Assembly: GCF_005497185.1 (NCBI RefSeq)
Contig: NZ_RJTN01000020.1
Span: 26,552-90,551 of the forward strand
Reading direction: 5' to 3'
From: Pectobacterium polonicum
GTDB taxonomy: Bacteria > Pseudomonadota > Gammaproteobacteria > Enterobacterales > Enterobacteriaceae
DNA length: 64,000 nt
Position 1 is the first letter of the stretch. The number at the start of each line of letters is the position of its first letter. This document shows positions 1 through 6,726 of the stretch, one piece after another. Position numbers and translations under genes: made by a program. The notes under the pieces were generated by a model. That model was not told where the DNA came from and searched no databases. It saw only the letters and a program-made list of their open reading frames with translations.

Positions 1-23
1 GAAATGAATAATGTGATGGCAAT

Positions 24-44
24 AAAAAACCGCCCGGAGGCGGC
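24..44 (-). terminator. Rho-independent terminator
   Basis: On the minus strand a 5-bp CCGCC/GGCGG stem with a TCCG loop is followed by six T residues. It immediately follows the stop codon of the 59-aa gene and would end a minus-strand transcript coming from the lysis side. Confidence 0.8.
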
Positions 45-223
45 TAGTCTGTTCTTTCCATGTATCGGCATATCGGAATGCCGTTTTTATAAACGTGTCG
101 TATTCGACCTATTGGGGTTTCGTGCTCAATGCGAACGGGCGTTTCTATGTCTAGTGAGCGCTGACGTAAATCAAAATCGCTCAGGTCAGGCTCGTAAACA
201 AAATCACCATCATTTTTAGTCAT
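44..223 (-). CDS. Small phage protein, unknown function (59 aa)
   Basis: A 59-residue reading frame starts at ATG 223, preceded by a GAGGT Shine-Dalgarno, and stops just before a strong terminator. The N-terminal third is acidic (many D and E) and the C-terminal third is basic. No membrane segment, cysteine cluster or known motif is visible. It is the last gene before the terminator downstream of the lysis cassette, so it is probably transcribed with the late genes. I do not recognise the family. Reality of the gene rests on the good ribosome-binding site and its position, not on homology. Confidence 0.55.
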   Translation of the reverse strand: MTKNDGDFVYEPDLSDFDLRQRSLDIETPVRIEHETPIGRIRHVYKNGIPICRYMERTD

Positions 224-284
224 AGTTACCTCGTAACCCTATTCAGCGTTATCACAGGCACTCAGTGAATGCCTGCTGGAGTGT

Positions 285-743
285 CTATCGCCTCACTTCC
301 CACAATTGCCGAGCAACCCCGCCATTTCCTACAGGGTCACGGCCTTCACGCCGTTTAACGCTGGATTCTAACCAACTTCCGCGGGCTGGGATGTTTTTAA
401 TCATAACGAAACCTGCCGCACGAAGTGATGCGCCTGATTCGTCAGCCTGTGTGTACGTGATAATCCGGCAATATCCCATTCCCCACGCAGCCCGCCGAAC
501 AGCACCGTATAGCATGCTGTTAGCGTTTCGCGTTCCATCCGTGCATGTCCTGTTGACCTCCAGTGTTAACCCATCATCAAAATGCCGAGCCACTGGACGA
601 CCGGCCATCGCCACGCCCACCAGATTTCCAGTTGAGTCACGCAGTCCGATACTGAACTTATGGCCTACTGGCGCTTTGTTGTGCCGATGTAGTTTCCTGA
701 CGAAATCACACGCATCACGGAATGAGACGGGGATAATGTTCAC
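285..743 (-). CDS. XF1762-like phage protein (152 aa)
   Basis: The protein resembles a conserved phage family usually annotated XF1762. It begins with an N-terminal segment of the type MNIIPVSFRDACDFVRKLHR and continues with a GNAT-like core (residues about 30-115) containing VGVAMAGRPVAR and a YCRIITYT strand. This layout suggests an acyltransferase-related fold, but no acetyl-donor site is confirmed and the function is unknown. It lies just downstream of Rz on the same strand, a position where lambdoid phages often carry accessory late genes. The start ATG at 743 is the only good one. Family assignment is from memory of the sequence pattern. Confidence 0.6.
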   Translation of the reverse strand: MNIIPVSFRDACDFVRKLHRHNKAPVGHKFSIGLRDSTGNLVGVAMAGRPVARHFDDGLTLEVNRTCTDGTRNANSMLYGAVRRAAWGMGYCRIITYTQADESGASLRAAGFVMIKNIPARGSWLESSVKRREGRDPVGNGGVARQLWEVRR

Positions 744-761
744 TTGTGCTACCTCATTCCG

Positions 762-1286
762 TTATCTGCGTTCAGCTTCGCGTATTCCTGATAGTTGGCT
801 ATTAGCCTGGTCAATCACTGTCAGCAGCGGGTCAATCCAGTACACAGCCTGCCCATACGTCAGTCGGCAGGTGGTGGCAGCGGTACCAGAACCGGTTGTG
901 TCAGTTCCGTTGGCAATGGCACGCATTGCGCTGGCACGTAGATGGTGCGTGTAGTCGAGCAGCCGATCAGCAACATCATCAGGGACGCACTTACCACTAA
1001 CTGGGTCACGTTTAATAATTGTCCGGTAAATAACCTGCTTTTCATCTGACTGCCCTTTGATGTTGATGGCGTACTGATTCGCGTTGCGTGCTATCTCGTT
1101 GTAGTGATGAAAATCAAACGACTGACGCGCAATGATGTCCTGCTGGCTGGCGCTGATATCATCAGACTGTTTTCGCCCAATTTCGGCAGCATCAGCATCC
1201 CAACGCAGCCCCTGAACGCACCAACCAATTGCTATCCCAGCCACCAGCGAAACCGCAGCAATGATTACTGTAGCCCTGATAGACAT
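762..1286 (-). CDS. Rz: Rz, inner-membrane spanin subunit
   Basis: This is a 174-aa Rz-type i-spanin. One N-terminal membrane segment (about residues 5-25) acts as a signal anchor and is followed by a periplasmic alpha-helical region. Together with Rz1 it fuses inner and outer membranes in the last step of lysis. The start ATG at 1286 follows a GGAGCG site and overlaps the end of the endolysin gene by about 20 nt. The diagnostic feature is the complete Rz1 frame nested inside it in another reading frame. Rz sequences diverge strongly, so the assignment leans on topology and gene order (holin, endolysin, Rz/Rz1). Confidence 0.85.
   Translation of the reverse strand: MSIRATVIIAAVSLVAGIAIGWCVQGLRWDADAAEIGRKQSDDISASQQDIIARQSFDFHHYNEIARNANQYAINIKGQSDEKQVIYRTIIKRDPVSGKCVPDDVADRLLDYTHHLRASAMRAIANGTDTTGSGTAATTCRLTYGQAVYWIDPLLTVIDQANSQLSGIREAERR
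860..1045 (-). CDS. Rz1: Rz1, outer-membrane lipoprotein spanin subunit
   Basis: A 61-aa lipoprotein is encoded entirely within Rz in a different frame. A signal peptide runs to a lipobox LIGC, so the mature N-terminus would be the acylated cysteine at residue 29. The mature part is proline-rich (PLPTEL, PVLVPLPPP), typical of Rz1 o-spanins. It would sit in the outer membrane and pair with Rz across the periplasm. The fully embedded arrangement is the same as in lambda. Confidence 0.88.
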   Translation of the reverse strand: MKSRLFTGQLLNVTQLVVSASLMMLLIGCSTTRTIYVPAQCVPLPTELTQPVLVPLPPPAD

Positions 1287-1744
1287 AACTCACGCTCCAC
1301 CGCCCTACGGTCAGTTAATCCGCGCCAGACCTTACCGCCTGCTTTATCCCAGCGCTTTAGCTCGTCACAGGCTTCTGATGTGTCGCCAGCATTCAGTTTG
1401 CGCAGCATCGTTGAGCGATTCAGAGAACCGATACCAACGTTGTACGTGAAGGAGATTAGCGCAGCTTTGCGCATGTCGGTCATCGGAACCTTGACGGCCT
1501 TCTCTACAGCGGCAGCAGCAGGCGCAATATCTTTTGCCAGCAGGTCATTGCATTCGGACTGCGTGTATTTCTTCGCTGGGATGATGTCGGGGCCAGTGTG
1601 TCCGTAACAAACAGTGAGCACGCCAGCTACATCACGGTACGGCGTATAACGAACGCCCTCATGCCACTGAATAAGCACTGTAGCGATGGTAATAGCACCA
1701 CCTGCGACAGCGCCAGCAATCTTTTTGCGCAGCGACGGGTTCAC
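1265..1744 (-). CDS. SAR endolysin, GH24 lysozyme (R21-like)
   Basis: A 159-aa muramidase of the T4/P21 lysozyme family cleaves peptidoglycan. The catalytic triad is visible as E29, D38 and T44 with the usual spacing (E-8-D-5-T). Residues 9-26 form a weakly hydrophobic, Gly/Ala-rich N-terminal segment without a cleavage site, as in signal-arrest-release endolysins that are exported by the Sec system and freed when the membrane depolarises. The gene starts with GTG at 1744, overlapping the holin stop codon (GTGA), with GGAGA as ribosome-binding site. Confidence 0.9.
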   Translation of the reverse strand: MNPSLRKKIAGAVAGGAITIATVLIQWHEGVRYTPYRDVAGVLTVCYGHTGPDIIPAKKYTQSECNDLLAKDIAPAAAAVEKAVKVPMTDMRKAALISFTYNVGIGSLNRSTMLRKLNAGDTSEACDELKRWDKAGGKVWRGLTDRRAVERELCLSGLQ

Positions 1745-1926
1745 TTTGATGTCTCCGCGCTACGCTGAAATTCCTTGCGTCTGTAGTACCAGTTCACACC
1801 GAATGTTCCGAGTGTGCAGATGATGCCCACAATTAACGCCCAATCATTGAGTGACAGAGCACCCAGCATTGCAGTAAACGAACCCCAGCCAATGGCGGTG
1901 CCGCTTGAATATTTGTCCATTCTCAT
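1741..1926 (-). CDS. Class II holin, S21-like, dual-start motif
   Basis: A 61-aa holin begins MRMDK and contains two hydrophobic segments (about residues 10-27 and 32-50) followed by a positively charged tail. It resembles phage 21-type pinholins that time lysis. Two methionines two codons apart (ATG at 1926 and 1920) recreate the dual-start arrangement that lets phages make both holin and antiholin from one gene. GGAGG lies 7 nt before the first ATG. A longer open frame upstream (to 1992) runs into the divergent moron promoter and is not favoured. The stop overlaps the endolysin GTG. Confidence 0.82.
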   Translation of the reverse strand: MRMDKYSSGTAIGWGSFTAMLGALSLNDWALIVGIICTLGTFGVNWYYRRKEFQRSAETSK

Positions 1927-1985
1927 AGCCTCACCTCCCCATCGGGGCTGGCGCTGTGTGTGATTGAAAAATGTGAAAATAAATG

Positions 1986-2014
1986 TTGTCATATAGTCAT
2001 TTTTTGACTATATT
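1986..2014 (+). promoter_or_regulatory. Moron promoter with embedded palindromic operator
   Basis: A near-consensus sigma-70 promoter is present: -35 TTGTCA at 1986-1991, a 17-nt spacer and -10 TATATT at 2009-2014. A perfect 9-bp inverted repeat, ATATAGTCA and TGACTATAT separated by five T, spans 1991-2013. It therefore covers the spacer and touches both hexamers, so any protein binding it would block the promoter. The promoter points into the three plus-strand genes 2047-3162. The small HTH protein at 2980 is an obvious candidate ligand, but this is inferred. Confidence 0.7.
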
Positions 2015-2046
2015 ATTTATATCGAAACGAGATTGAGGGATTCAAA

Positions 2047-2535
2047 ATGACGAGCATTAAAACTATTGAATACAAAGGCAACACGCTGACATTGCAGAAA
2101 GATCGCGACGCTGACTGCATCAGTTATGAGATTTTACTACGCGACCCAGTCAAACACTGGGTAGGACGAGATGTTCAGATTTTAACTATTGATTCATCGA
2201 CCAGTGTTGATGTCTTCTATAAGAAATTCAGCGACTCAGAACTTGCATCTATGATGCAGAGGGAATACGACGACTGCTTTCCTCTTCAAGTCACCGCAAC
2301 ATTAGAAAGCGTTATTGAAGCTGGCGACATTAACACAAAATGGTTTGTGGTAAATGATGAAACTGGTGCGTTATCTGGTAAATACGGTAGCGTTTACACA
2401 GAAAGTGGCTGGTACATTTGTAATGAATCAGGTGAAAAAATTGAAAATAAACTCACTGAAAACCAAATCAGCTCAATCAGGGTAGCAATGGATAGAGGTG
2501 ATACAGCAACCTATTCGTGGGAATTCGATGACTGA
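2047..2535 (+). CDS. Moron protein, unknown function (162 aa)
   Basis: A 162-residue acidic protein (predicted cytoplasmic, no signal peptide or membrane segment) starts at ATG 2047 with GAGGGA upstream. It is the first gene of a plus-strand unit lying between the phage late terminator and the holin, opposite to all surrounding late genes. The middle contains a beta-rich stretch (residues 105-130) with aromatic residues, WFVVNDETG and GWYICNESG. The base composition is more AT-rich than the neighbouring lysis genes. I do not recognise the family. Position and private promoter suggest expression in the lysogen. Confidence 0.75.
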   Translation: MTSIKTIEYKGNTLTLQKDRDADCISYEILLRDPVKHWVGRDVQILTIDSSTSVDVFYKKFSDSELASMMQREYDDCFPLQVTATLESVIEAGDINTKWFVVNDETGALSGKYGSVYTESGWYICNESGEKIENKLTENQISSIRVAMDRGDTATYSWEFDD

Positions 2536-2546
2536 GGAGTATGTAA

Positions 2547-2897
2547 ATGTTTAGTGAAATAAAATTCTCGTCACTATCAGACCATGCGTTGGCTGAGCTA
2601 ATCAAAATGGCAATGGAAGAATTTCAGCAACGCCTGATTAAGCCAGGCGTTAACACTATAAAAACTGTAGACGTTGAACCCGTTGTACTGTACGCCCCTA
2701 GTGACAACGAAATGGTATTCATAAACAACTGCCTAAAAAAACGACGCGCTGGGGAGTACATTCACGCCAGCATGAAGGATAAATATCGAGATCTGACACG
2801 AAAATATCCGCAGTGGTTTTCAGTGAAGGCATACCCTGACGACTTGCGGGGTAGCGTTTCAAAACACTACGTCGATTACTTCACAAAGAAAGAGTAG
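2547..2897 (+). CDS. Moron protein, unknown function (116 aa)
   Basis: This second gene of the plus-strand unit begins 11 nt after the first one ends, with GAGGAG before its ATG, so the two are surely co-transcribed. The protein has an N-terminal helical segment (residues 8-35) and a basic C-terminal half rich in K, R and Y (around 63-115) that could bind nucleic acid. No known motif is visible. A regulator or partner for the upstream protein is possible but unsupported. Confidence 0.7.
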   Translation: MFSEIKFSSLSDHALAELIKMAMEEFQQRLIKPGVNTIKTVDVEPVVLYAPSDNEMVFINNCLKKRRAGEYIHASMKDKYRDLTRKYPQWFSVKAYPDDLRGSVSKHYVDYFTKKE

Positions 2898-2911
2898 GTC
2901 GTCAAGTGCCT

Positions 2912-2989
2912 ATGAACGAAAAAAAGAACGGAAAGCTGCGTATCAAAACTAAAACCCGACAGCAGGGGAAGAAAAAAGAATGCAACTAA
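2912..2989 (+). CDS. Possible 25-aa lysine-rich micro-ORF
   Basis: An ATG at 2912 opens a 25-codon frame that is extremely basic (about 11 Lys/Arg) and ends with TAA inside the start of the HTH gene, overlapping it by 10 nt. Such an overlap allows translational coupling of the HTH gene. There is no strong ribosome-binding site, so this may be a leader peptide or simply fortuitous. Confidence 0.3.
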   Translation: MNEKKNGKLRIKTKTRQQGKKKECN

Positions 2990-3162
2990 CTCAATTCATC
3001 AACAAAAACTTCAACGGCAATAAAGCCGCATTCGCTCGGCACATGGGCGTTGATGCTCAGGCCGTTAACAAATGGATAAAATCAGAGTGGTTTGTCAGCA
3101 CTACTGATGACAATAAAATCTATCTCAGCTCTGTGCGTCGAGAAATTCCGCCGATTGCATAA
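2980..3162 (+). CDS. Cro-like helix-turn-helix protein (60 aa)
   Basis: A 60-aa protein has an apparent helix-turn-helix at residues 12-33 (NKAAFARHMGVDAQAVNKWI), similar in architecture to small Cro-type repressors (YdaS/Cro group), and a short beta-like tail. The ribosome-binding site is GGGGAAG. It is the last gene of the moron and lies just before the tR' hairpin. It is distinct from the phage cro at 9387. Autoregulation through the palindrome at 1991-2013 is a reasonable inference. Alternatively it could act on late transcription. Confidence 0.65.
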   Translation: MQLTQFINKNFNGNKAAFARHMGVDAQAVNKWIKSEWFVSTTDDNKIYLSSVRREIPPIA

Positions 3163-3166
3163 ACAA

Positions 3167-3192
3167 AAGCCCCAGCGGTTAGGCTAGGGCTT
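3167..3192 (-). terminator. tR' late terminator
   Basis: On the minus strand AAGCCC and GCT/AGC segments form a 9-bp stem with one mismatch, followed by TTTTGTTT. It begins about 50 nt after the predicted start of the late promoter, which matches the terminator that Q protein overrides in lambdoid phages. It could also stop plus-strand moron transcription weakly, although no T-run exists on that side. Confidence 0.75.
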
Positions 3193-3246
3193 GAATGGGT
3201 ACTTGGAGTGGTAATCAACAAGCGGTAATATCGTATTGTTAGGTCA

Positions 3247-3275
3247 AATTTACCCAATGTTATTCAACTTGTCAA
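3247..3275 (-). promoter_or_regulatory. Late promoter pR'
   Basis: Minus-strand -35 TTGACA (3275-3270, perfect consensus), a 17-nt spacer and -10 TAAATT (3252-3247) lie directly after the Q gene and before a terminator hairpin. This is the constitutive late promoter architecture of lambdoid phages. Transcription starting near 3240 would be terminated at 3192-3160 unless modified by Q. Confidence 0.8.
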
Positions 3276-3317
3276 TACATTGCTTTTAAAATGGTGCCAT
3301 CCGTGGCAATCGTGCGT

Positions 3318-4133
3318 CTATCGTGTAACTTTAGCCAATTCGTTATCGGCAATTGACTCCTCTTTGTGGCATTGCACCACCATAGCGTCATACAGCGGCT
3401 TTATCGTGCGTGACCACGTGGGTTGGGTCAGATCAGGAATGAATGCGCTCACAGCCCTATACGCGGCGCTGGCTGGCATTCTTGAATAGCCAGCGCCGCC
3501 ACATCGACCGCACCCTTTTTCGACTAGCTTACCGTGCAGTCTGGTTTTTTCAATATCCATTGCTCGCCCCGATCCGTTGCAGTCCCTACAGGCAACGCTT
3601 ACCCACCCCTTGCCGTTGCATTTTTTACACATAACATGATCCACCTCTTCGATTTCTCGCTCCCGATGAAAATCAGATGGACTCTGCCCGAGGTCTTTTG
3701 CCCACTGCGGAAGACGCATTAAATAATGCGATTTAACCGCCTTCCCTTTTTGTGGAATTAACCGCTTTCCGGCGCACTTTGGGCATTCTTTTTTCTCCGC
3801 TGCGCTTCGGCAATAATCAGCATACGCAAACGTTGCGAGCACTTGCACAACCCTCCGCTTAATATTCCCTTCAAGCTTTGCTACGCCGCGATATTTCCCC
3901 GATACGCGGATAGCAAATTGAGTGAGAAGCTCGATAGCACGTTGTTTATCGGTCTGGCTGAGATCATGTTTTCCGCAGAAAGCAGCCATTCCGAACCCTG
4001 CCTGTGATTGCGCCATCCCCATGGCTGCCATCACATCAGTACCCGTTAAAGAATCCCCACCAGTAGCCCGAGGTGAATCACTCATCGTCGGGCTTTTTGG
4101 CGAATGGAATTTGGCTACGCTTTCGAGTCTCAC
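3318..4133 (-). CDS. Q: Late antitermination protein Q
   Basis: A 271-aa Q-type antiterminator binds near pR' and modifies RNA polymerase to read through tR' into the lysis and morphogenesis genes. Three cysteine-pair motifs of DnaJ-like zinc-binding type are visible: CPKCAGKR near residue 117, CKKCNGKGW with CRDCNGSG near 169-186, and CGRCGGAG near 207. This resembles the phage 82-type Q more than the shorter lambda Q. It starts with GTG at 4133, overlapping the stop of a 36-codon micro-ORF, with GGAGG 9 nt upstream. Confidence 0.85.
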   Translation of the reverse strand: MRLESVAKFHSPKSPTMSDSPRATGGDSLTGTDVMAAMGMAQSQAGFGMAAFCGKHDLSQTDKQRAIELLTQFAIRVSGKYRGVAKLEGNIKRRVVQVLATFAYADYCRSAAEKKECPKCAGKRLIPQKGKAVKSHYLMRLPQWAKDLGQSPSDFHREREIEEVDHVMCKKCNGKGWVSVACRDCNGSGRAMDIEKTRLHGKLVEKGCGRCGGAGYSRMPASAAYRAVSAFIPDLTQPTWSRTIKPLYDAMVVQCHKEESIADNELAKVTR

Positions 4134-4240
4134 AGTTGTTTCCTCCGTTCTGGATAGGCATCCCAGCTCTGATAATGCGCTGGCTGGACTTGAGGGGTGA
4201 TGGGGGTAAATAGGTTGAGGATGTAGGTCAGGATTTTCAT
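4130..4240 (-). CDS. 36-aa micro-ORF coupled between ninG and Q
   Basis: An ATG at 4240 overlaps the ninG stop (ATGA). The 36-codon frame ends in TGA overlapping the Q GTG start (GTGA). The peptide has a short hydrophobic N-terminus (MKILTYILNLF) and a charged C-terminus. Double overlap suggests real translation that couples ninG to Q. No function is recognisable, and it is too short for routine gene finders. Confidence 0.5.
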   Translation of the reverse strand: MKILTYILNLFTPITPQVQPAHYQSWDAYPERRKQL

Positions 4241-4863
4241 GCTGCTATCTCCATCTGACGCTTGCGCAATTTCTCGTAATGCCTAGCCCGTCGCGTGAAT
4301 ATGCCTTTCACTCGCCTGAGATAGTCGATGTCGAATTTGCGCGATGTGTTGTCATGCTCCAGTCGCTCTACGCAATGAAGTCCAATTTTTTCGATGAGAT
4401 TTATTCGATAGGGAATCAGGTTCCCTGACAGGTCGCGGTTGCAGTGAACGCAACCAGCATGATTATTGAAAATGTTGAACCTTAAATGTGGTGCTGAGCC
4501 TCTTGACCGATAATGACTTGCGTCTACTGCCCCACCCCGAACGCCGTAATTGAGAGGTTTACCGCACGCGATACAGGGCTTCCCGTAATCACGCCAAAAT
4601 ATGAACCGGTTCACAGCGGCTTGCGCCTCTTTGTTCCAGTCTGATTTCGTCTTGAGAGATTCTCTGCGGCGCTTTAAGTCGTCACGCTGTGACTTTGCTT
4701 GCCTCCATGCTTCGCGTTCAGACTTGCGCTTCTCTTGTTGCTCTGCGTAGGTCATTGCGCATTTGATGGAGTAACAGACTTTTTGAGTGGTAGAGCGAGG
4801 GGTGTATTCAGCGTCGCATATCGGGCAGGTCTTAGGCTTCGGCGGCTTGTGCCGTTCAGCCAT
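4237..4863 (-). CDS. ninG: NinG recombination protein (Rap-like)
   Basis: A 208-aa NinG/Rap homologue is a structure-specific endonuclease that helps RecBCD/Red-independent recombination in lambda. An N-terminal zinc-ribbon-like CPICDAEY...C motif (residues 14-35), a charged helical region, and a central CIACGKPL...HYRSRG...C-VHCN HNH-like metal region (residues 95-143) are visible. ATG 4863 is preferred over the longer frame because it has GGAGA 8 nt upstream and overlaps the preceding ninF stop. Confidence 0.88.
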   Translation of the reverse strand: MAERHKPPKPKTCPICDAEYTPRSTTQKVCYSIKCAMTYAEQQEKRKSEREAWRQAKSQRDDLKRRRESLKTKSDWNKEAQAAVNRFIFWRDYGKPCIACGKPLNYGVRGGAVDASHYRSRGSAPHLRFNIFNNHAGCVHCNRDLSGNLIPYRINLIEKIGLHCVERLEHDNTSRKFDIDYLRRVKGIFTRRARHYEKLRKRQMEIAA

Positions 4864-5035
4864 CGCTTTTCTCCTGTTCCAGTAGTTCCCCTGCGCATTC
4901 ATCACAAACGTGAGTTTCGAACGGATGCAAATCAGCATTGCAATTAGCACAGAGTGATTGACCCTCGTAGCCGACTACGCATGAGCGCTGAATGCATGAT
5001 TTTTGATATGCAGATATTTCGTTCTGAGTTAGCAC
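4856..5035 (-). CDS. ninF: NinF-like zinc-ribbon protein (59 aa)
   Basis: The 59-aa product matches the lambda NinF pattern: C-A-N-C followed by a C-D-E-C pair (residues 26-48), a small zinc ribbon. Function of NinF is unknown. It starts at GTG 5035 with GGAGG 8 nt upstream and overlaps the methyltransferase stop (TAGTG). An ATG-initiated extension upstream is out of step with gene packing. It overlaps ninG by 8 nt. Confidence 0.75.
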   Translation of the reverse strand: MLTQNEISAYQKSCIQRSCVVGYEGQSLCANCNADLHPFETHVCDECAGELLEQEKSDG

Positions 5036-5562
5036 TATGCAGCCCTCCGTATTCCCTGACCGATATTCATTAGCAGCGGTTTTGAAACGGTGGTGATTAT
5101 CCGGCGCGGAGTGGTGAACGGGCGCCAAATCAGGAGCATTGAGCCTTTGCTATTGCCTTTTTTCTCCATCCCCGTAGATGGCTCTACGAAATTAACTCTC
5201 CCGTCAGTAATGACCCTCACCTCATCAACTGAATTCAGCGCGAGCGAGAACCAGCCGACTGACATGTCTTCGGGTATTAGCATCACTACAGTTCGGTTTT
5301 GTTTGCGATATTGCTCCGCCGATTTCTCAATCCATGGAGTGATTTTGCTGTACGGCGGGTTACACCAGATCGCACCGTGGCTAAACCAGTCAACATTGAG
5401 CGCATCGTCAGACTCAGTGAGATAATGCGCGCACAGTGCATTTTTATCACTAGCAGCAACGTCGAGGTAAAATCCAAATTCAATATCGAGGGCGTCGAAT
5501 AACCACAGCGGTGTTTGCCAGCGATCCTTATCATCTGCTGATGTGTTTGATTTGAGTGTCAT
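5035..5562 (-). CDS. Phage N-6-adenine DNA methyltransferase
   Basis: A 175-aa protein of the small phage Dam family (PF05869-type) methylates adenine N6, probably in GATC. The catalytic NPPY motif is at about residues 69-72. The SAM-binding side is represented by the LDVAASDKN segment at about 33-41. The N-terminal DRWQTP motif (residues 13-18) is characteristic of this family. It is packed between ninF and the winged-helix-like gene with 4-nt overlaps, as in other nin regions. A role in protection from host GATC-sensing or restriction is plausible. Confidence 0.88.
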   Translation of the reverse strand: MTLKSNTSADDKDRWQTPLWLFDALDIEFGFYLDVAASDKNALCAHYLTESDDALNVDWFSHGAIWCNPPYSKITPWIEKSAEQYRKQNRTVVMLIPEDMSVGWFSLALNSVDEVRVITDGRVNFVEPSTGMEKKGNSKGSMLLIWRPFTTPRRIITTVSKPLLMNIGQGIRRAA

Positions 5563-5882
5563 CCCCGCACCCCGCTCAGTAGCTGATCGAATCGAGCCGC
5601 CGAATTGGATGGGGTGGACTTCCTACGCTGGCGCGGCGTGCTGTCTTTCCTGCCCAGCGGGCGGCCCAACTTGATGTCGGTTTTCAAGTCACCGCACGCC
5701 ACATACAGATAGCTGCCGCGATTTCCTGATCGAGTTAGTTCACCGCGATTCAACATGTCATGTACTGCGCATGAGATATTTCCCCTTGCACATCCAGACA
5801 ATTCGCAATGAACTCGTATTTCTGGAAATGTCGCTCTGTCGTGAGTTTTGAAATACTCACTGATTATTTTTCGTGTGCTCAT
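5559..5882 (-). CDS. Unknown nin-region protein, possible winged helix (107 aa)
   Basis: A 107-aa basic protein has a helical N-terminus (residues 1-60) organised like a winged-helix DNA-binding domain: ATFPEIRVHCELSG, then a recognition-like helix CARGNISCAVHDML and a strand GSYLYVA. The tail is rich in R, K, S and P. No family name can be given with confidence. It starts with ATG at 5882 after GAGG and overlaps the methyltransferase ATG by 4 nt. Confidence 0.7.
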   Translation of the reverse strand: MSTRKIISEYFKTHDRATFPEIRVHCELSGCARGNISCAVHDMLNRGELTRSGNRGSYLYVACGDLKTDIKLGRPLGRKDSTPRQRRKSTPSNSAARFDQLLSGVRG

Positions 5883-5888
5883 AAAACC

Positions 5889-6338
5889 TCAGAAGAAATT
5901 CCGTAGTTGATTGAGAATGTTTTCGTCTTTCGTCCCGACGAAAACGTGCTTGATAGCGGCGTTGATTAATGCGGAATAACAGCGTTCGAACTCGTCTGGT
6001 TCCATGTTCGCGTACGCCAGGCTCTTGGCTTCCGTTCTGACATCACCATTCAGCCGTACCGTTTGCTCATAGAACCCGGCAAGTATCGTCAGGTCTTTGC
6101 GGAAGCGGTTAAACTGGCTGTATTCATCCATGTGCTCAAGGCCCGCCCTATCCGCTGCCCAGTGCTGGAAGCAGAAGTTGAAAAAGGCAAAGGCTTTGCG
6201 GTGAAATGCTGGATTGCGGGTTAACTTGATTTCGGCGCTGTACATCTCGCCATTTTTGAACTTTGTCAGACGGGGTAAATCATGTTCGAACGCTGGACAG
6301 AAAACGCCACCGGCATTTTTGACCATTTCGATTTGCAA
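5889..6338 (-). CDS. DUF1367 family phage protein
   Basis: A 149-aa protein of the DUF1367 type is common in nin regions of lambdoid phages and has unknown function. The conserved start pattern (MQIE...GVFCPA) aligns with homologues only if translation begins at the TTG codon 6338, for which GAGGA lies 7 nt upstream. An alternative ATG is 12 nt further in. The central RKAFAFFNFCFQHW segment is a family hallmark. It follows the 53-aa gene with a 3-nt gap. Confidence 0.8.
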   Translation of the reverse strand: MQIEMVKNAGGVFCPAFEHDLPRLTKFKNGEMYSAEIKLTRNPAFHRKAFAFFNFCFQHWAADRAGLEHMDEYSQFNRFRKDLTILAGFYEQTVRLNGDVRTEAKSLAYANMEPDEFERCYSALINAAIKHVFVGTKDENILNQLRNFF

Positions 6339-6341
6339 TAA

Positions 6342-6503
6342 TCAATCCTCGATATTTTCGTTATTAATCCAGCGTTGCAGCACGACTATCAGTTGCTGCG
6401 CCTGTTCTGTATCAACAGCCAGTCCGTCTTCTCCGATAGACAGCACTTCGCCTAAATCTTCGACTACCAAGCCATAGCAATTTTCGTTCTCTGGAATAAT
6501 CAT
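6342..6503 (-). CDS. Small acidic protein (53 aa)
   Basis: The ATG at 6503 follows a strong GGAGGA site and the frame closes just before the DUF1367 gene. The product is acidic (about 13 D/E against 1 R) with no cysteine or membrane segment. It overlaps the upstream 24-aa micro-ORF (TAATG). The tight packing and the ribosome-binding site are the evidence. No function is recognised. Confidence 0.6.
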   Translation of the reverse strand: MIIPENENCYGLVVEDLGEVLSIGEDGLAVDTEQAQQLIVVLQRWINNENIED

Positions 6504-6577
6504 TACATCCTCCGGGCAAAAATAAGGCCCGCGATTATTAGCGAGCCTAGTAGTTCAGATAAATATGGGTAAATCAT
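6503..6577 (-). CDS. 24-aa membrane micro-ORF
   Basis: A 24-codon frame encodes a hydrophobic peptide (LLGSLIIAGLIFARRM) with a C-terminal positive cluster, resembling a single-pass inner-membrane peptide. AGGA lies before the ATG at 6577, and the stop TAA overlaps the next ATG. Such peptides are often missed. Function is unknown. Confidence 0.4.
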   Translation of the reverse strand: MIYPYLSELLGSLIIAGLIFARRM

Positions 6578-6579
6578 GG

Positions 6580-6726
6580 TTAGTCCTGTGGTGGTGCGGG
6601 GAGTGGTTGCCAGCACTGAAAGCTACCAAACGAGAAAAACGACTTGCCGATGTGAATCCCGTTCCACGTCAAGCACCCCTGATTCTTATCCGGCATTCTC
6701 TCGCTTGTCTTAATCCACTCACTCAT
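6580..6726 (-). CDS. DUF551-like protein (48 aa)
   Basis: A 48-aa protein begins MSEWIKTSERMPDKNQ and ends CWQPLPAPPQD, the start and end signatures of DUF551, a small domain frequent in enteric phages. The middle of the domain is short here. The ATG at 6726 overlaps the stop of the preceding zinc-finger gene. Function unknown. Confidence 0.65.
   Translation of the reverse strand: MSEWIKTSERMPDKNQGCLTWNGIHIGKSFFSFGSFQCWQPLPAPPQD

Noticed and set aside
265..954. 229-aa plus-strand open frame
   Set aside because: It runs antisense to the XF1762-like and Rz/Rz1 genes, which have clear family features. No ribosome-binding site or recognisable domain.
1927..1992. N-terminal extension of the holin
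   Set aside because: It would begin inside the divergent moron promoter and has no ribosome-binding site. The internal ATG at 1926 has GGAGG at the right distance.
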